Positions 19,915 through 27,975 of a stretch of DNA of 64,000 nt are shown piece by piece (the first letter of the stretch is position 1; every line of letters begins with the position of its first letter). Made by a program: the position numbers and the translations under genes. Source of the stretch: an uncultured Prochlorococcus sp. (GTDB lineage Bacteria > Cyanobacteriota > Cyanobacteriia > PCC-6307 > Cyanobiaceae); contig NZ_CACAYO010000009.1 in the NCBI RefSeq assembly GCF_902536725.1, forward strand, positions 1 to 64,000, in the 5' to 3' direction. Under the pieces are notes generated by a model. The model searched no databases. It had not been told where the DNA came from and saw only the letters and a list, made by a program, of their open reading frames with translations.

Positions 19915-20568
19915 ATGGATGATCTAAAAGAAATTAATTGTAAGGAGATTTTCAGAGAGGCTTATGAAAATAGGTACACTTGGAAGAATGATTTTAATGG
20001 TTACCAAGGTAAATGTATTTTTATGGCTAATAATATTAGTCACAAAGGTGACTTCATATTAGGTAAAGACTTTAAACCAAATATTCAAAAAATAGAAGAT
20101 GAGAAAATTGTTAAAAGTATTGCTTCTCAGTTATTTGAAGTTTGTATTCATAGGGTAAAGAGAGAATTCGTATCTGTTCATTCAGAAAATAATTTTAATT
20201 TACTTAAAAATTCTGAAAATGGGATTGAAATGAGTGTTTCCGGTAAAAATCAAGGAGATAAATATAGAGTTAAAAATAATTGTATTAATATGGTCTACAG
20301 AAAAATTCATGGAACTATAATTGAAATTTTTGTTGAAGAATTCTTAGATACAGGAATCGGCTTCCTTAGTAAAAAATACAGTAGTCAACAAATTGATCCT
20401 GATACACTTGAGGTAAATTCTCAAAAACTGGAATACGAGGATGAATTTGTAAATATAGGTAAAGAAGATTATTGGATATTGAATTCCAGGACAATAAAAT
20501 ACTTAAACCAACATCAGGAAGAAGAAACTCAAAAGTTTGTTTTTGAGGAACTATGCTTGTTAAATTAG
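19915..20568 (+). CDS. DUF3386 family protein
   Basis: 217 residues. The N-terminal AREAYENRYTW-type signature of DUF3386 is present as IFREAYENRYTWKNDFNGY, followed by a beta-rich middle (GKCIFMANNISHKGDFILG) and FLDTGIGFLSKKY near the end. The family occurs in cyanobacteria and plants; function unknown, soluble, probably a lipocalin-like or barrel fold. It starts 31 bases after a terminator, so it has its own promoter or depends on read-through. Confidence 0.75.
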   Translation: MDDLKEINCKEIFREAYENRYTWKNDFNGYQGKCIFMANNISHKGDFILGKDFKPNIQKIEDEKIVKSIASQLFEVCIHRVKREFVSVHSENNFNLLKNSENGIEMSVSGKNQGDKYRVKNNCINMVYRKIHGTIIEIFVEEFLDTGIGFLSKKYSSQQIDPDTLEVNSQKLEYEDEFVNIGKEDYWILNSRTIKYLNQHQEEETQKFVFEELCLLN

Positions 20569-20572
20569 GTTT

Positions 20573-20818
20573 TTATTCAACCAGCCTAAAGCCTTTATCA
20601 AGTAGTTTTTGATAAAGGAGTCTTGCCCTAAAAGCAAGAATTTGCTCTTCATTTTCATTACTAATTACATGAAAATAATTATTATCTAATTTATTTTTGC
20701 TAAAGCATACATTTGCTTCCCCTAATCTTAAAGTCCAGTTTTCTTCTTTGGCTAAATGTTGATTAGGGCCAAGATCCCATGGACATTTTTCAGGATATTT
20801 TTCTCTTTTAGAACCCAT
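20573..20818 (-). CDS. Conserved hypothetical protein
   Basis: 81 residues. N-terminus MGSKREKYPEKCPWDLGP, C-terminal helical part ILAFRARLLYQKLLDKGF. No membrane segment; two Cys. Codon use and amino-acid composition look like real coding sequence. Convergent with the DUF3386 gene, 4 bases apart. I do not recognise the family. Confidence 0.65.
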   Translation of the reverse strand: MGSKREKYPEKCPWDLGPNQHLAKEENWTLRLGEANVCFSKNKLDNNYFHVISNENEEQILAFRARLLYQKLLDKGFRLVE

Positions 20819-20927
20819 ATTTTTAATTTTAACTATCCAATATTAGTAAAAATCTAAAAGTATGGCTATGAAAATTGCTTATAACTTTTTCATAGAATTT
20901 TTGTTTAATGTAATGCAAATATAAAAA

Positions 20928-21566
20928 TTACTCTTTGGTTGCGATTAAACAATAAAATGGATCTTTATTTAAAAAATTAAAGATATTAGTTGCTGGTTCA
21001 GTAAACTTTTTGACAATTTTTGGCTCATTAAATCCGTTTGTGATTAATACTTTTCTTACATATTTAACCCTTTCTTCTTCAGTTGATGAAGTCCATATGT
21101 TTGGAGCTTTATGCCAAAAAGCTCTGTTTGAAAAAGCAATAATAATCTTGCCGTCTCTACTCAATATTCTTGCAATTTCCTTGGTTAAATTTTCTGGATA
21201 TTGTAAATATTGCCATGCGGCAACCATCAAACAATAATCAACGCTTTCGTTATCTAGTGGAATTTGTTGACTTGAATTAAAGTTTTGTATCCAATAAGAA
21301 TCAAAAATTTTGTTTTTTTCCAATTCTTGCTTGTTTAAGCCATGTCCAATAACTTTTTTATATTTTTTGCCTTTAGGTAAATAACTATCCCAACTGGACA
21401 TTAAATCAAGAACAGTTGAATAATTATCAATTTCTCTTTCATATAAAGAGGATAAATTTTGCCTGAAGTTTGCATCTAAATGATAAACAAATTTTGGATC
21501 AGCATAAAATTCTTTATCATCACTCTCATCAAGTTTTTTTCTTTGATAATTATTTAAAACTTCCAA
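20928..21566 (-). CDS. SAM-dependent methyltransferase (type 11)
   Basis: 212 residues, TTG start. The class I methyltransferase core is visible: motif I-like TVLDLMSSWDSYLP, a middle segment YCLMVAAWQYLQYPENLTKE and IIIAFSNRAFWHKAP, with the last part of the Rossmann fold after residue 150. The glycine-rich SAM loop is degenerate (L-M-S-S-W), as in a cyanobacterial subgroup of this family. Substrate unknown. Confidence 0.8.
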   Translation of the reverse strand: MEVLNNYQRKKLDESDDKEFYADPKFVYHLDANFRQNLSSLYEREIDNYSTVLDLMSSWDSYLPKGKKYKKVIGHGLNKQELEKNKIFDSYWIQNFNSSQQIPLDNESVDYCLMVAAWQYLQYPENLTKEIARILSRDGKIIIAFSNRAFWHKAPNIWTSSTEEERVKYVRKVLITNGFNEPKIVKKFTEPATNIFNFLNKDPFYCLIATKE

Positions 21567-21733
21567 AACAAATAATTTAGAATCTACCTACCAAATTTAG
21601 TAAAAAGAAATTCTAATTGTGTAATAGGAATTTTTTTAATTTCATTAATTATAAAATTTCAAAAAAACTAGACAACTATTCAAAAAAAGTTAAATTATTA
21701 ATTAAGTGTTTATTAATGATGATTGAGTTCAAA

Positions 21734-21889
21734 ATGAGCAAAAAAAACAGGTCTAAAAATGCTCTTTTCAATCCTTATAAAAACGGAATAAGTTCATATG
21801 ATATGGCATATCTTTCATCAAAAAGAAATTTAAAAAATAAAACTGTTTATTTAAAAAATGATTCTAATAAAGATTATCTTGCTGCATAG
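21734..21889 (+). CDS. Small basic protein upstream of the MIF homologue
   Basis: 51 residues from ATG 21734 (MSKKNRSKNALFNPYKNGIS); the frame is open to 21617, but the upstream part is Lys/Asn/Phe-rich like non-coding AT-rich sequence, so I prefer the later ATG (21716 is the other option). Ends LKNDSNKDYLAA, two bases before the next start codon, which suggests coupling to the MIF homologue. Function unknown. Confidence 0.5.
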   Translation: MSKKNRSKNALFNPYKNGISSYDMAYLSSKRNLKNKTVYLKNDSNKDYLAA

Positions 21890-21891
21890 AG

Positions 21892-22224
21892 ATGCCTTAT
21901 ATTAATGTTTCGACTTCAGCAAAAGTAAATAATAAAGATAAATTACTCGAAGAAATTTCAATTCTTATTTCATCTTTAACTAAAAAATCAAGAAGATTTG
22001 TTATGGCAAAAATAGATGATAATTGCCAAATGTATTTTAATGATGATAAACCTTCTTGCTTTTTAGAAATCAAATCAATAGGTTCTATAAGTCCTTCAGA
22101 AATGGCAAAGCCAATATCAGATTTTATATATCAGAAAATGGGAATCCCAGCAGATAGGATTTACATTTCTTTTGAGGATGTTCCAGCTTCTTTGTGGGCT
22201 TGGAATGGAAGAACATTTGGTTAG
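21892..22224 (+). CDS. Macrophage migration inhibitory factor (MIF) homologue
   Basis: 110 residues, close to the length of animal MIF. The protein begins MPYINVSTSAKV, so Pro2 becomes the N-terminal catalytic base after Met removal; the tautomerase strand pattern continues with CFLEIKSIGSISPSEMAKPI and ends RIYISFEDVPASLWAWNG, the MIF C-terminal signature. MIF-family tautomerases act on keto-enol substrates; a Prochlorococcus MIF homologue has been studied structurally and shows tautomerase activity. The natural substrate is unknown. Confidence 0.93.
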   Translation: MPYINVSTSAKVNNKDKLLEEISILISSLTKKSRRFVMAKIDDNCQMYFNDDKPSCFLEIKSIGSISPSEMAKPISDFIYQKMGIPADRIYISFEDVPASLWAWNGRTFG

Positions 22225-22246
22225 TAATTTTTAAGATATAAAGCTA

Positions 22247-22633
22247 ATGGAAATAAATAAATTAGTCGATTTAAATAACCTTAGAACTGCACCTCAATTA
22301 AGCGATAGTCAAGTAAAAAAACTTTTAGAGGAACTAGAAGCAAATATTTCTGATGCCAACTGGATAACAATAGGCATAATGGCACCGACTGATAATAAAG
22401 CTATTGAGGCATTGCAATCAATTTCTAAGAAATATTCCTCAATAAAATTTGGCAATTTAGATTCGCTTCATGCTGATGGAAGTGTTTTTTTAAAAGGTAA
22501 CCAAAAAACTAGTAATGTTTTTGTGAGATCTGAAAATGGTCTTGGAGAGGGAATTTTAATAACCTGTCAATATGATCAAGATACTGAAGAATCTAATACT
22601 TTTGGACCATTGCCATTAGATTTTTTTAAATAA
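22247..22633 (+). CDS. DUF1824 family protein
   Basis: 128 residues. Cyanobacterial DUF1824 pattern: ANWITIGIMAPTDNKAIEAL, a middle with VFLKGNQKTSNVFVRSENGL, and the end GILITCQYDQDTEESNTFGPLPLDFF. Soluble, probably alpha/beta. It follows the MIF homologue by 22 bases on the same strand and may share its transcript. Function unknown. Confidence 0.78.
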   Translation: MEINKLVDLNNLRTAPQLSDSQVKKLLEELEANISDANWITIGIMAPTDNKAIEALQSISKKYSSIKFGNLDSLHADGSVFLKGNQKTSNVFVRSENGLGEGILITCQYDQDTEESNTFGPLPLDFFK

Positions 22634-22787
22634 TTAATTCCTCATTTTTTTTATTAAAGATAATTTTAATAAAGGCTTTTTATCGGATGATTCTTTTGAG
22701 AACTTGGAGTTAAAAATATTTTTTACTTTTAAGCTTTGTTATTATGTCTAGTGGTATTGATTTAAATTTTTCCACTATTTTAATTAA

Positions 22788-23669
22788 ATGTTTTTTCAGG
22801 ATATAATTAAAAATTTGAATAATTTTTGGTCAGAAGAAGGTTGTTTGATTATGCAGCCATATGATACCGAAAAAGGTGCTGGAACAATGAATCCTCATAC
22901 TTTTTTAAGGGCTATTGGGCCAGAGCCTTGGAGTGTGGCATATGCGGAGCCATGTAGAAGACCTACAGATGGACGTTTTGGCGATAATCCCAATAGGGCT
23001 CAACATTACTTTCAATATCAAGTGATAATTAAACCTTCACCAGAAGGAATACAGGAAAAATATTTGACATCTTTAGAATCTCTTGGAATTAACCCTAGAA
23101 ATCATGATATAAGATTTGTTGAAGATAACTGGGAGTCACCAACACTTGGAGCATGGGGTGTAGGTTGGGAAGTTTGGCTGGACGGAATGGAAGTTACTCA
23201 ATTTACTTACTTCCAGCAATGCGGGGGTGTAGATTGTAATCCAATCCCAATTGAAATCACTTATGGGCTAGAGAGGATTGCAATGTTTTTGCAGGATAAG
23301 GAAAGTATCTGGGACTTAAATTGGAACAAAAATTTGAAATATAGCGATATCTGGCTTGAATTTGAAAAAAGTCAATGCTCTTATAATTTTACTGAATCTA
23401 ATGCTGACAATCTCAGGAAATTATTTATAATTTACCAAGCCGAGGCAAATAATTTGATCGAAAAGAAATTAACTTTTCCTGCCCTTGATTTCGTTCTGAA
23501 ATGTAGTCATACATTTAATCTTCTTGATGCTAGAGGTGTAATTTCAGTAACAGATCGTGCACAATATATTGAAAAAATTCGAAAATTAGCAAGAGAAGTT
23601 GCATCTTCTTGGATGGATGAGAGAAATGCTTTGAATTATCCTTTATTAAAAAAAATGAAAAAATCTTGA
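22788..23669 (+). CDS. glyQ: Glycyl-tRNA synthetase alpha subunit
   Basis: 293 residues, class II catalytic subunit of the alpha2beta2 enzyme. Diagnostic stretches are [40 protein letters not shown] and [19 protein letters not shown]. It makes glycyl-tRNA with the separately encoded GlyS, which is not in the window. A 154-base intergenic region precedes it. Confidence 0.98.
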   Translation: MFFQDIIKNLNNFWSEEGCLIMQPYDTEKGAGTMNPHTFLRAIGPEPWSVAYAEPCRRPTDGRFGDNPNRAQHYFQYQVIIKPSPEGIQEKYLTSLESLGINPRNHDIRFVEDNWESPTLGAWGVGWEVWLDGMEVTQFTYFQQCGGVDCNPIPIEITYGLERIAMFLQDKESIWDLNWNKNLKYSDIWLEFEKSQCSYNFTESNADNLRKLFIIYQAEANNLIEKKLTFPALDFVLKCSHTFNLLDARGVISVTDRAQYIEKIRKLAREVASSWMDERNALNYPLLKKMKKS

Positions 23670-23784
23670 AATTAATATTTTAAATCGAACTTTGTAAAAT
23701 TTGTTACATCTAAATGAATCTAATATGCCTACCCAAAAAAGTTACTCAAGATACAATTTGTATACCTATCTATTAGGTTTTTTC

Positions 23785-23792
23785 GTGTGAGG
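23785..23792 (+). promoter_or_regulatory. Candidate Yfr1 small-RNA target site on the porin ribosome-binding site
   Basis: GTGTGAGG lies four bases before the porin ATG and includes the Shine-Dalgarno GAGG. It is exactly complementary to CCUCACAC in the ultraconserved ACUCCUCACAC core of Yfr1, a cyanobacterial small RNA shown to repress outer-membrane protein mRNAs in Prochlorococcus. Yfr1 itself is not encoded in this window. Confidence 0.65.
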
Positions 23793-23796
23793 TAAA

Positions 23797-25125
23797 ATGA
23801 AACTCTTCCAACAATTGTTGGTAGCGGGTGCATCATTGGGCTTAATAACTCCAATTGCTGCTCAAGCTTCCGATGTTGTCAATCTAGAGGAAATGAGCAG
23901 CTACTCTCGTAGCACAAAAAAACGTTCTTCAAGATTCGACAGTAAAACATTCATTAATACTGTTAATGAAGATATAGCTGGACTCAATGGCCGTGTTGAT
24001 GGTCTTGAGACTAAGCAAAATTATTTAGAAGCAGGTGCTTTCTCAAGCACTACTTCAATGGATGGTAAAGCCATTTTCTGGGCTGGTGGTATTGACGGCG
24101 CTGCTGAAATCAATGATGGTTCTACAGATACCGAAGCTGTCCAATCAGGTTATACATTTACAATGAACTTAAATACAAGTTTCACTGGAGATGATAATCT
24201 TTATGTTCGTCTTAAAGGAGGAGATGTTGGTGGAAGTCCTGACACTGCAAGTGTTTGGGATAGTAAACCTACCTACCATATAGACACAAAAGATACTAAT
24301 GATCAATTTAAAGTTGATAAAATTTGGTATAGCTTCCCCATAGGAGAAGATATCACTGCTTTCGTGGGGCCAAGGATTGAAAACTATTACATGTACATAA
24401 CCCCTTCGATTTATAAGCCAGGTGCTTTGAAATCAATGAAACTGGGTGGTAATTCTAACTTTGGTGCTAGTACAGACATTGGTTATGGCTTTAAATATGA
24501 AAATGATGCCGGTTTCGGTTTCGCCAGTAACATAGTCTCCAAGGGAGCGGATGGTACTGCAGGACATCTAGGTAAGCTTGATGAAAGCAAATGGGATACC
24601 CAAGTTGCTTACACCACTGATAACTGGCATGTTTCAGCCACTTTATCTAACCAGCAACAATGGAATGGACAAGCTTATAACGCTACTAAATTGGCAGATG
24701 CAATATCTGATGGTGCTGGTGAAGATGCGACTGGTTATGCTCTTAGAGCTTATTGGAAACCAGATGAAACTGGTACTGCTACTCCAGAAATAAGTGTTGG
24801 TTATGACATTAGATCAGCAGATCAGGCTGTTGGAACTGGTCTTCCTAAAGAATCTGACAGTTACTTTGTCGGATTAACTTGGAAAGATATGTTCCAGGCA
24901 GATGATAGAATAGGTATTGCCTTTACTCAGCCACTTAAAGTTACTGAGTGTAACGGAACTTGTTCTTCTACTGAAGTTGATCCATTGATTTGGGAAGCTT
25001 ATTACGCTTTCAGACCTAACGATTCAATTGAAGTAAGACCTGCTATTTTCGGAGGTAGAGATATTTACGAAGATACAAAAGATGATATATTTGGATCAGT
25101 CTTAACAACAGTGTTCAAATTCTAA
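23797..25125 (+). CDS. som: Cyanobacterial porin (SOM/OprB type)
   Basis: 442 residues. Signal peptide 1-24 (ending AQAS), then a short helical/coiled-coil segment (about 45-75, TVNEDIAGLNGRVDGLETK) and a long beta-barrel rich in Gly, Asp and aromatic residues, closing with a C-terminal Phe (VFKF) as in outer-membrane proteins. The full SLH domain seen in larger SOM proteins is reduced. Related porins take part in uptake of small solutes, including inorganic iron. A Yfr1-complementary sequence overlaps the ribosome-binding site and a terminator follows. Confidence 0.9.
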   Translation: MKLFQQLLVAGASLGLITPIAAQASDVVNLEEMSSYSRSTKKRSSRFDSKTFINTVNEDIAGLNGRVDGLETKQNYLEAGAFSSTTSMDGKAIFWAGGIDGAAEINDGSTDTEAVQSGYTFTMNLNTSFTGDDNLYVRLKGGDVGGSPDTASVWDSKPTYHIDTKDTNDQFKVDKIWYSFPIGEDITAFVGPRIENYYMYITPSIYKPGALKSMKLGGNSNFGASTDIGYGFKYENDAGFGFASNIVSKGADGTAGHLGKLDESKWDTQVAYTTDNWHVSATLSNQQQWNGQAYNATKLADAISDGAGEDATGYALRAYWKPDETGTATPEISVGYDIRSADQAVGTGLPKESDSYFVGLTWKDMFQADDRIGIAFTQPLKVTECNGTCSSTEVDPLIWEAYYAFRPNDSIEVRPAIFGGRDIYEDTKDDIFGSVLTTVFKF

Positions 25126-25142
25126 ATCTAGATTTAGATAAT

Positions 25143-25174
25143 AAAAAAGGCCTCAAAAAATGAGGCCTTTTTTT
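25143..25174 (+). terminator. Terminator after the porin gene
   Basis: AGGCCTCA (25148-25155) and TGAGGCCT (25161-25168) form a perfect stem with a five-A loop, preceded by A and followed by a run of T. The A-run before it means it could also stop the convergent gene ending at 25189. Confidence 0.92.
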
Positions 25175-25188
25175 ATTCAATTAAAAAT

Positions 25189-25428
25189 TTACCAACAATT
25201 CTCACCCTCTCCAATAGGAATACAAGTACTTGATTTTGCAGCCTCATCAGCTATCTTTTGGGCATTTTCATCTAATTTAAAATCTGCATCTAAAGCCATA
25301 TCTGTATTCCATTCTTTAAGCCCCCCTAAGTCATTTTCGCCTGATTTAACGGAATTGGTATTTGCTGTGGAAATAGCAAGTGCGCTTGTAGCTGCAATGA
25401 AAATTGAAATCGAACTTTTTTTCGGCAT
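25189..25428 (-). CDS. Small secreted protein
   Basis: 79 residues. Signal peptide-like N-terminus (MPKKSSISIFIAATSALAIS, cleavage near residue 22-24), then a mature part with two Cys near the end (STCIPIGEGENCW) that could form a disulfide. Acidic middle part. No family recognised. Convergent with the porin across a bidirectional terminator. Confidence 0.6.
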   Translation of the reverse strand: MPKKSSISIFIAATSALAISTANTNSVKSGENDLGGLKEWNTDMALDADFKLDENAQKIADEAAKSSTCIPIGEGENCW

Positions 25429-25500
25429 TAGTGAATTCTTTTTTTATATAATAATCAAATTTAGACTCAGATTCTTTTTGTTGTATAAAATGATTCTCTT

Positions 25501-26166
25501 TCAATCACCCAAAACTCTTAAAAGATTTGAATAGGATTTGAAAATAATATCGAGTTCGTCAGACCTACCATGTTTGGCGAGTAGACCTCTAGCACCAGCG
25601 TCTAAATCAAATAGATATTCTCTTTCTTCAATACTTTTTATATAACTTTCGATCCATCCAACGCATACTATTCTCTCTCCATTGAGAACTTCTTGAACTG
25701 AATGTAAATAGGTGCTTGGGTAAATTAAAATTTCTCCACAATTAAGTTTAAATTTGTTTTCTAAAGTAAGATTTTCAATTAATAATTCACCCCCTTCGTA
25801 TTGACTCTTTTCGGAAAGAAAAATTGTGAAGGATAAGTCAGCTCTACCTGATGACATAAATGCATTATCGATATGTCGTCCATACTTCATTCCTTTGGAG
25901 GATTTGGTAAACATGATTCCATGAATATTTTTTGGTAAAGTAAAGCTTTTTATTAAGTCATCATTTAAAATTTTTTGTTTAACTAGCGATGATAATTTTT
26001 TCGAAATATCTGATGTTCTTTTTAGTTGCAAATTATTTTTTACGATGGAGGCGTGACTGCCAGCAGTTTTTTTTCCATCTTCCCAACCTTGATTTTCATG
26101 TTCTAATTCTTTTCCTATAAAATTTATTTCTTCAGCATTTAATAACTGACGAGTTAAATAATTCAT
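25501..26166 (-). CDS. Fe(II)/2-oxoglutarate dioxygenase, PKHD-type hydroxylase (PiuC/YbiX)
   Basis: 221 residues. The iron-binding triad is visible: HID with His98 and Asp100, and His155 in PSTYLHSVQEV; Arg165 (GERIVCVGW) would hold 2-oxoglutarate. Length and motif spacing match the YbiX/PiuC family, whose genes often lie beside iron-uptake genes and respond to iron limitation. Here it is divergent from a ferric-iron binding protein gene, with a perfect inverted repeat between the two starts. Substrate unknown. Confidence 0.9.
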   Translation of the reverse strand: MNYLTRQLLNAEEINFIGKELEHENQGWEDGKKTAGSHASIVKNNLQLKRTSDISKKLSSLVKQKILNDDLIKSFTLPKNIHGIMFTKSSKGMKYGRHIDNAFMSSGRADLSFTIFLSEKSQYEGGELLIENLTLENKFKLNCGEILIYPSTYLHSVQEVLNGERIVCVGWIESYIKSIEEREYLFDLDAGARGLLAKHGRSDELDIIFKSYSNLLRVLGD

Positions 26167-26182
26167 ATGGCATATAAAAAAT

Positions 26183-26200
26183 GATACATTTCAATGTATC
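26183..26200. promoter_or_regulatory. Perfect dyad between PKHD hydroxylase and futA; candidate iron (Fur-like) operator
   Basis: GATACATT-TC-AATGTATC is an 8-base perfect inverted repeat 16 bases ahead of the hydroxylase start and 68 bases ahead of futA. Both flanking genes are iron-related and divergent, the layout of a shared operator. The outer GATA/TATC resembles a degenerate Fur box, but it is not a clear consensus match. Confidence 0.45.
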
Positions 26201-26268
26201 GAAGATCGGTTTTGGAGTTTGAACTCTTTTAATGGGTATAAAGTAACCATAGATACTAATTTTAAAAA

Positions 26269-27291
26269 GTGCAAAATCTCAAAAAACTTTTTTATTCAGC
26301 ACTAACATGTACATTTTTGCTAAACGTTAATATACCCGCTAATTCAACAGAAAAAGAAGTCAAAGTTTATTCGGGTAGACATTACAATACAGATAGAATT
26401 ATTTATAAAAAGTTTGCAGAAGAAACAGGTATTAAAGTCAGGCTTATAGAGGCAGCAGGGATTTCTTTAATTGAAAGATTGAAACGAGAAGGAAAGAATT
26501 CCCAAGCAGATTTAATATTGTTAGTAGATGCAGCAAGAATTACTAATGCAGCTAAAGCTGGATTATTGCAACCAATAGAATCTTCTAATTTAGAAAATGA
26601 TGTTCCTGTTGGATTAAAAGATCCAAATAAAGAATGGTATGCATTAACCAGAAGAGTTAGGGTTATGATAGCCAATCCAAAAGTGGTAGATATCAGCAAG
26701 ATTAATGATTACACTGATTTGGCTGATCCTTCTTTAAAAGGTAAGGTATGTTTAAGAAATAGAAAAAGTCCATATAATCAATCTTTAGTTGCCAATCAAA
26801 TAATTCAAAAAGGTGAATCAAAAACTAAAGCTTGGCTAAGCGGAATGATTTCAAACGTTTCCCAACCGTTTTTCCCAGGCGATATTGCAATAATTAGAGC
26901 AGTTTCTAAGAAAAAATGCGGAGTAGGAATTGTTAATCATTATTACGTCGCAAGAATGTTAGGGGGTATTAATGGAAGAAGAGATGCTTTGTATGCGAAA
27001 AAAACAAAGGTCCTTACTCCTAATCCCGCACACGTAAATATAAGTGCCGGTGGTGTTGCAAAATATGCAACAAATAAAAATGAAGCTATTCAGTTGCTTG
27101 AATTTTTAGCATCTCCCGAAGGAAGTAAAGGTTTAGCTGCCCCTACTTTTGAACATCCTTTGAAGGAAATTAATCAAAATGAAATAGTAAAGAACTTTGG
27201 AAAGTTTACGCCAGATAATGTAACGGTAGAAGACCTTGGAGAAAAAAATTCTTTAGCTATTAAATTTATGAAAGATGCGGGTTGGAATTAA
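26269..27291 (+). CDS. futA: Ferric-iron ABC transporter substrate-binding protein
   Basis: 340 residues, GTG start. Signal peptide about 1-27 (FLLNVNIPANS). The mature protein has the FutA/IdiA pattern: VYSGRHYNTD near the start, a hinge region with GDIAIIRAVSKKKCGVGIV, and the tandem tyrosines in NHYYVARMLGG that bind Fe(III). It captures ferric iron in the periplasm for the FutBC transporter; those subunits are not here. Prochlorococcus homologues rise under iron limitation. Confidence 0.95.
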   Translation: MQNLKKLFYSALTCTFLLNVNIPANSTEKEVKVYSGRHYNTDRIIYKKFAEETGIKVRLIEAAGISLIERLKREGKNSQADLILLVDAARITNAAKAGLLQPIESSNLENDVPVGLKDPNKEWYALTRRVRVMIANPKVVDISKINDYTDLADPSLKGKVCLRNRKSPYNQSLVANQIIQKGESKTKAWLSGMISNVSQPFFPGDIAIIRAVSKKKCGVGIVNHYYVARMLGGINGRRDALYAKKTKVLTPNPAHVNISAGGVAKYATNKNEAIQLLEFLASPEGSKGLAAPTFEHPLKEINQNEIVKNFGKFTPDNVTVEDLGEKNSLAIKFMKDAGWN

Positions 27292-27353
27292 AAATTAAGA
27301 TAATTACATAGTTCATAATTTTCTGTTTATTACATGCATACTTATAAAGAGAA

Positions 27354-27438
27354 GGAGAGGTGGCTGAGTGGTCGAAAGCGAACGACTCGAAATCGTTTAA
27401 TAGGAAACTATTCGTGGGTTCGAATCCCACCCTCTCCG
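27354..27438 (+). tRNA. tRNA-Ser (anticodon CGA)
   Basis: Acceptor GGAGAGG pairs with CCTCTCC, discriminator G at 27438. D arm GCTGAGTGGTCGAAAGC; anticodon loop CTCGAAA between AACGA and TCGTT gives anticodon CGA (serine, UCG). A long variable arm TAATAGGAAACTATT marks a class II tRNA, and the T arm is GTGGGTTCGAATCCCAC. No CCA is encoded. Confidence 0.97.
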
Positions 27439-27690
27439 TACGATTTCAAATATTTATCTATTTTGGAAAAGAATTAGTAATTAATACAGTAGAAATTTGA
27501 TACCTTTTCCTAGTAAGTTAAACAATTTTAAAAACTCTTCACACGTCAATCTCTCATAATTCCCCCTTCTCTGCATTTGGTTTTTCTTTATTGTTTATGT
27601 TCACAAATGAAAAATTGGCACATGTGACAATTAAGTAACATTCCATTCAGTCTCTCCACGAAAAAGAGTTTAATGACATAATCTGTAAAA

Positions 27691-27784
27691 GTGTGAAGGA
27701 GAGGTTTTACTAAAAAAGTGGAAACAAGGAAACACTTTATTTGGTAAAGCCATAAGAGACCCCATTGTTAGGGGTCTTTTTTTT
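27691..27784 (+). ncRNA. Yfr2-family-like small RNA
   Basis: About 94 nt from a -10 element CATAAT (27677-27682) to a strong terminator. Outer stem GGTTTTAC (27703-27710) pairs with GTAAAGCC (27744-27751); inner stem AAAGTG / CACTTT closes a loop containing GGAAACAAGGAAACAC, the tandem GGAAACA element of the Yfr2 (Cyano-2) RNAs abundant in picocyanobacteria. No reading frame explains this structure. The exact 5' end is inferred from the -10 element. Confidence 0.75.
27757..27784 (+). terminator. Terminator of the Yfr2-like RNA
   Basis: AGACCCC (27757-27763) and GGGGTCT (27771-27777) with a seven-base loop, followed by T8. There is no coding gene directly upstream, which is what points to a small RNA gene. 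Confidence 0.93.
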
Positions 27785-27975
27785 ATGCAAATTCTTTACT
27801 TCTATTCACTTTCCTGCGTCTTCATAAGTATTCCCTATAAATGCTAAAAATTTGATTATGTACAAAATGAGAGACTGTCTAAATATTTCCTGTTTGGTTC
27901 CATAATTGCTCAAGTAGGATAATATGTGATTCTACCCTTTCTGATTTTGATAACCATTTGTAATCTTAATCTCAT

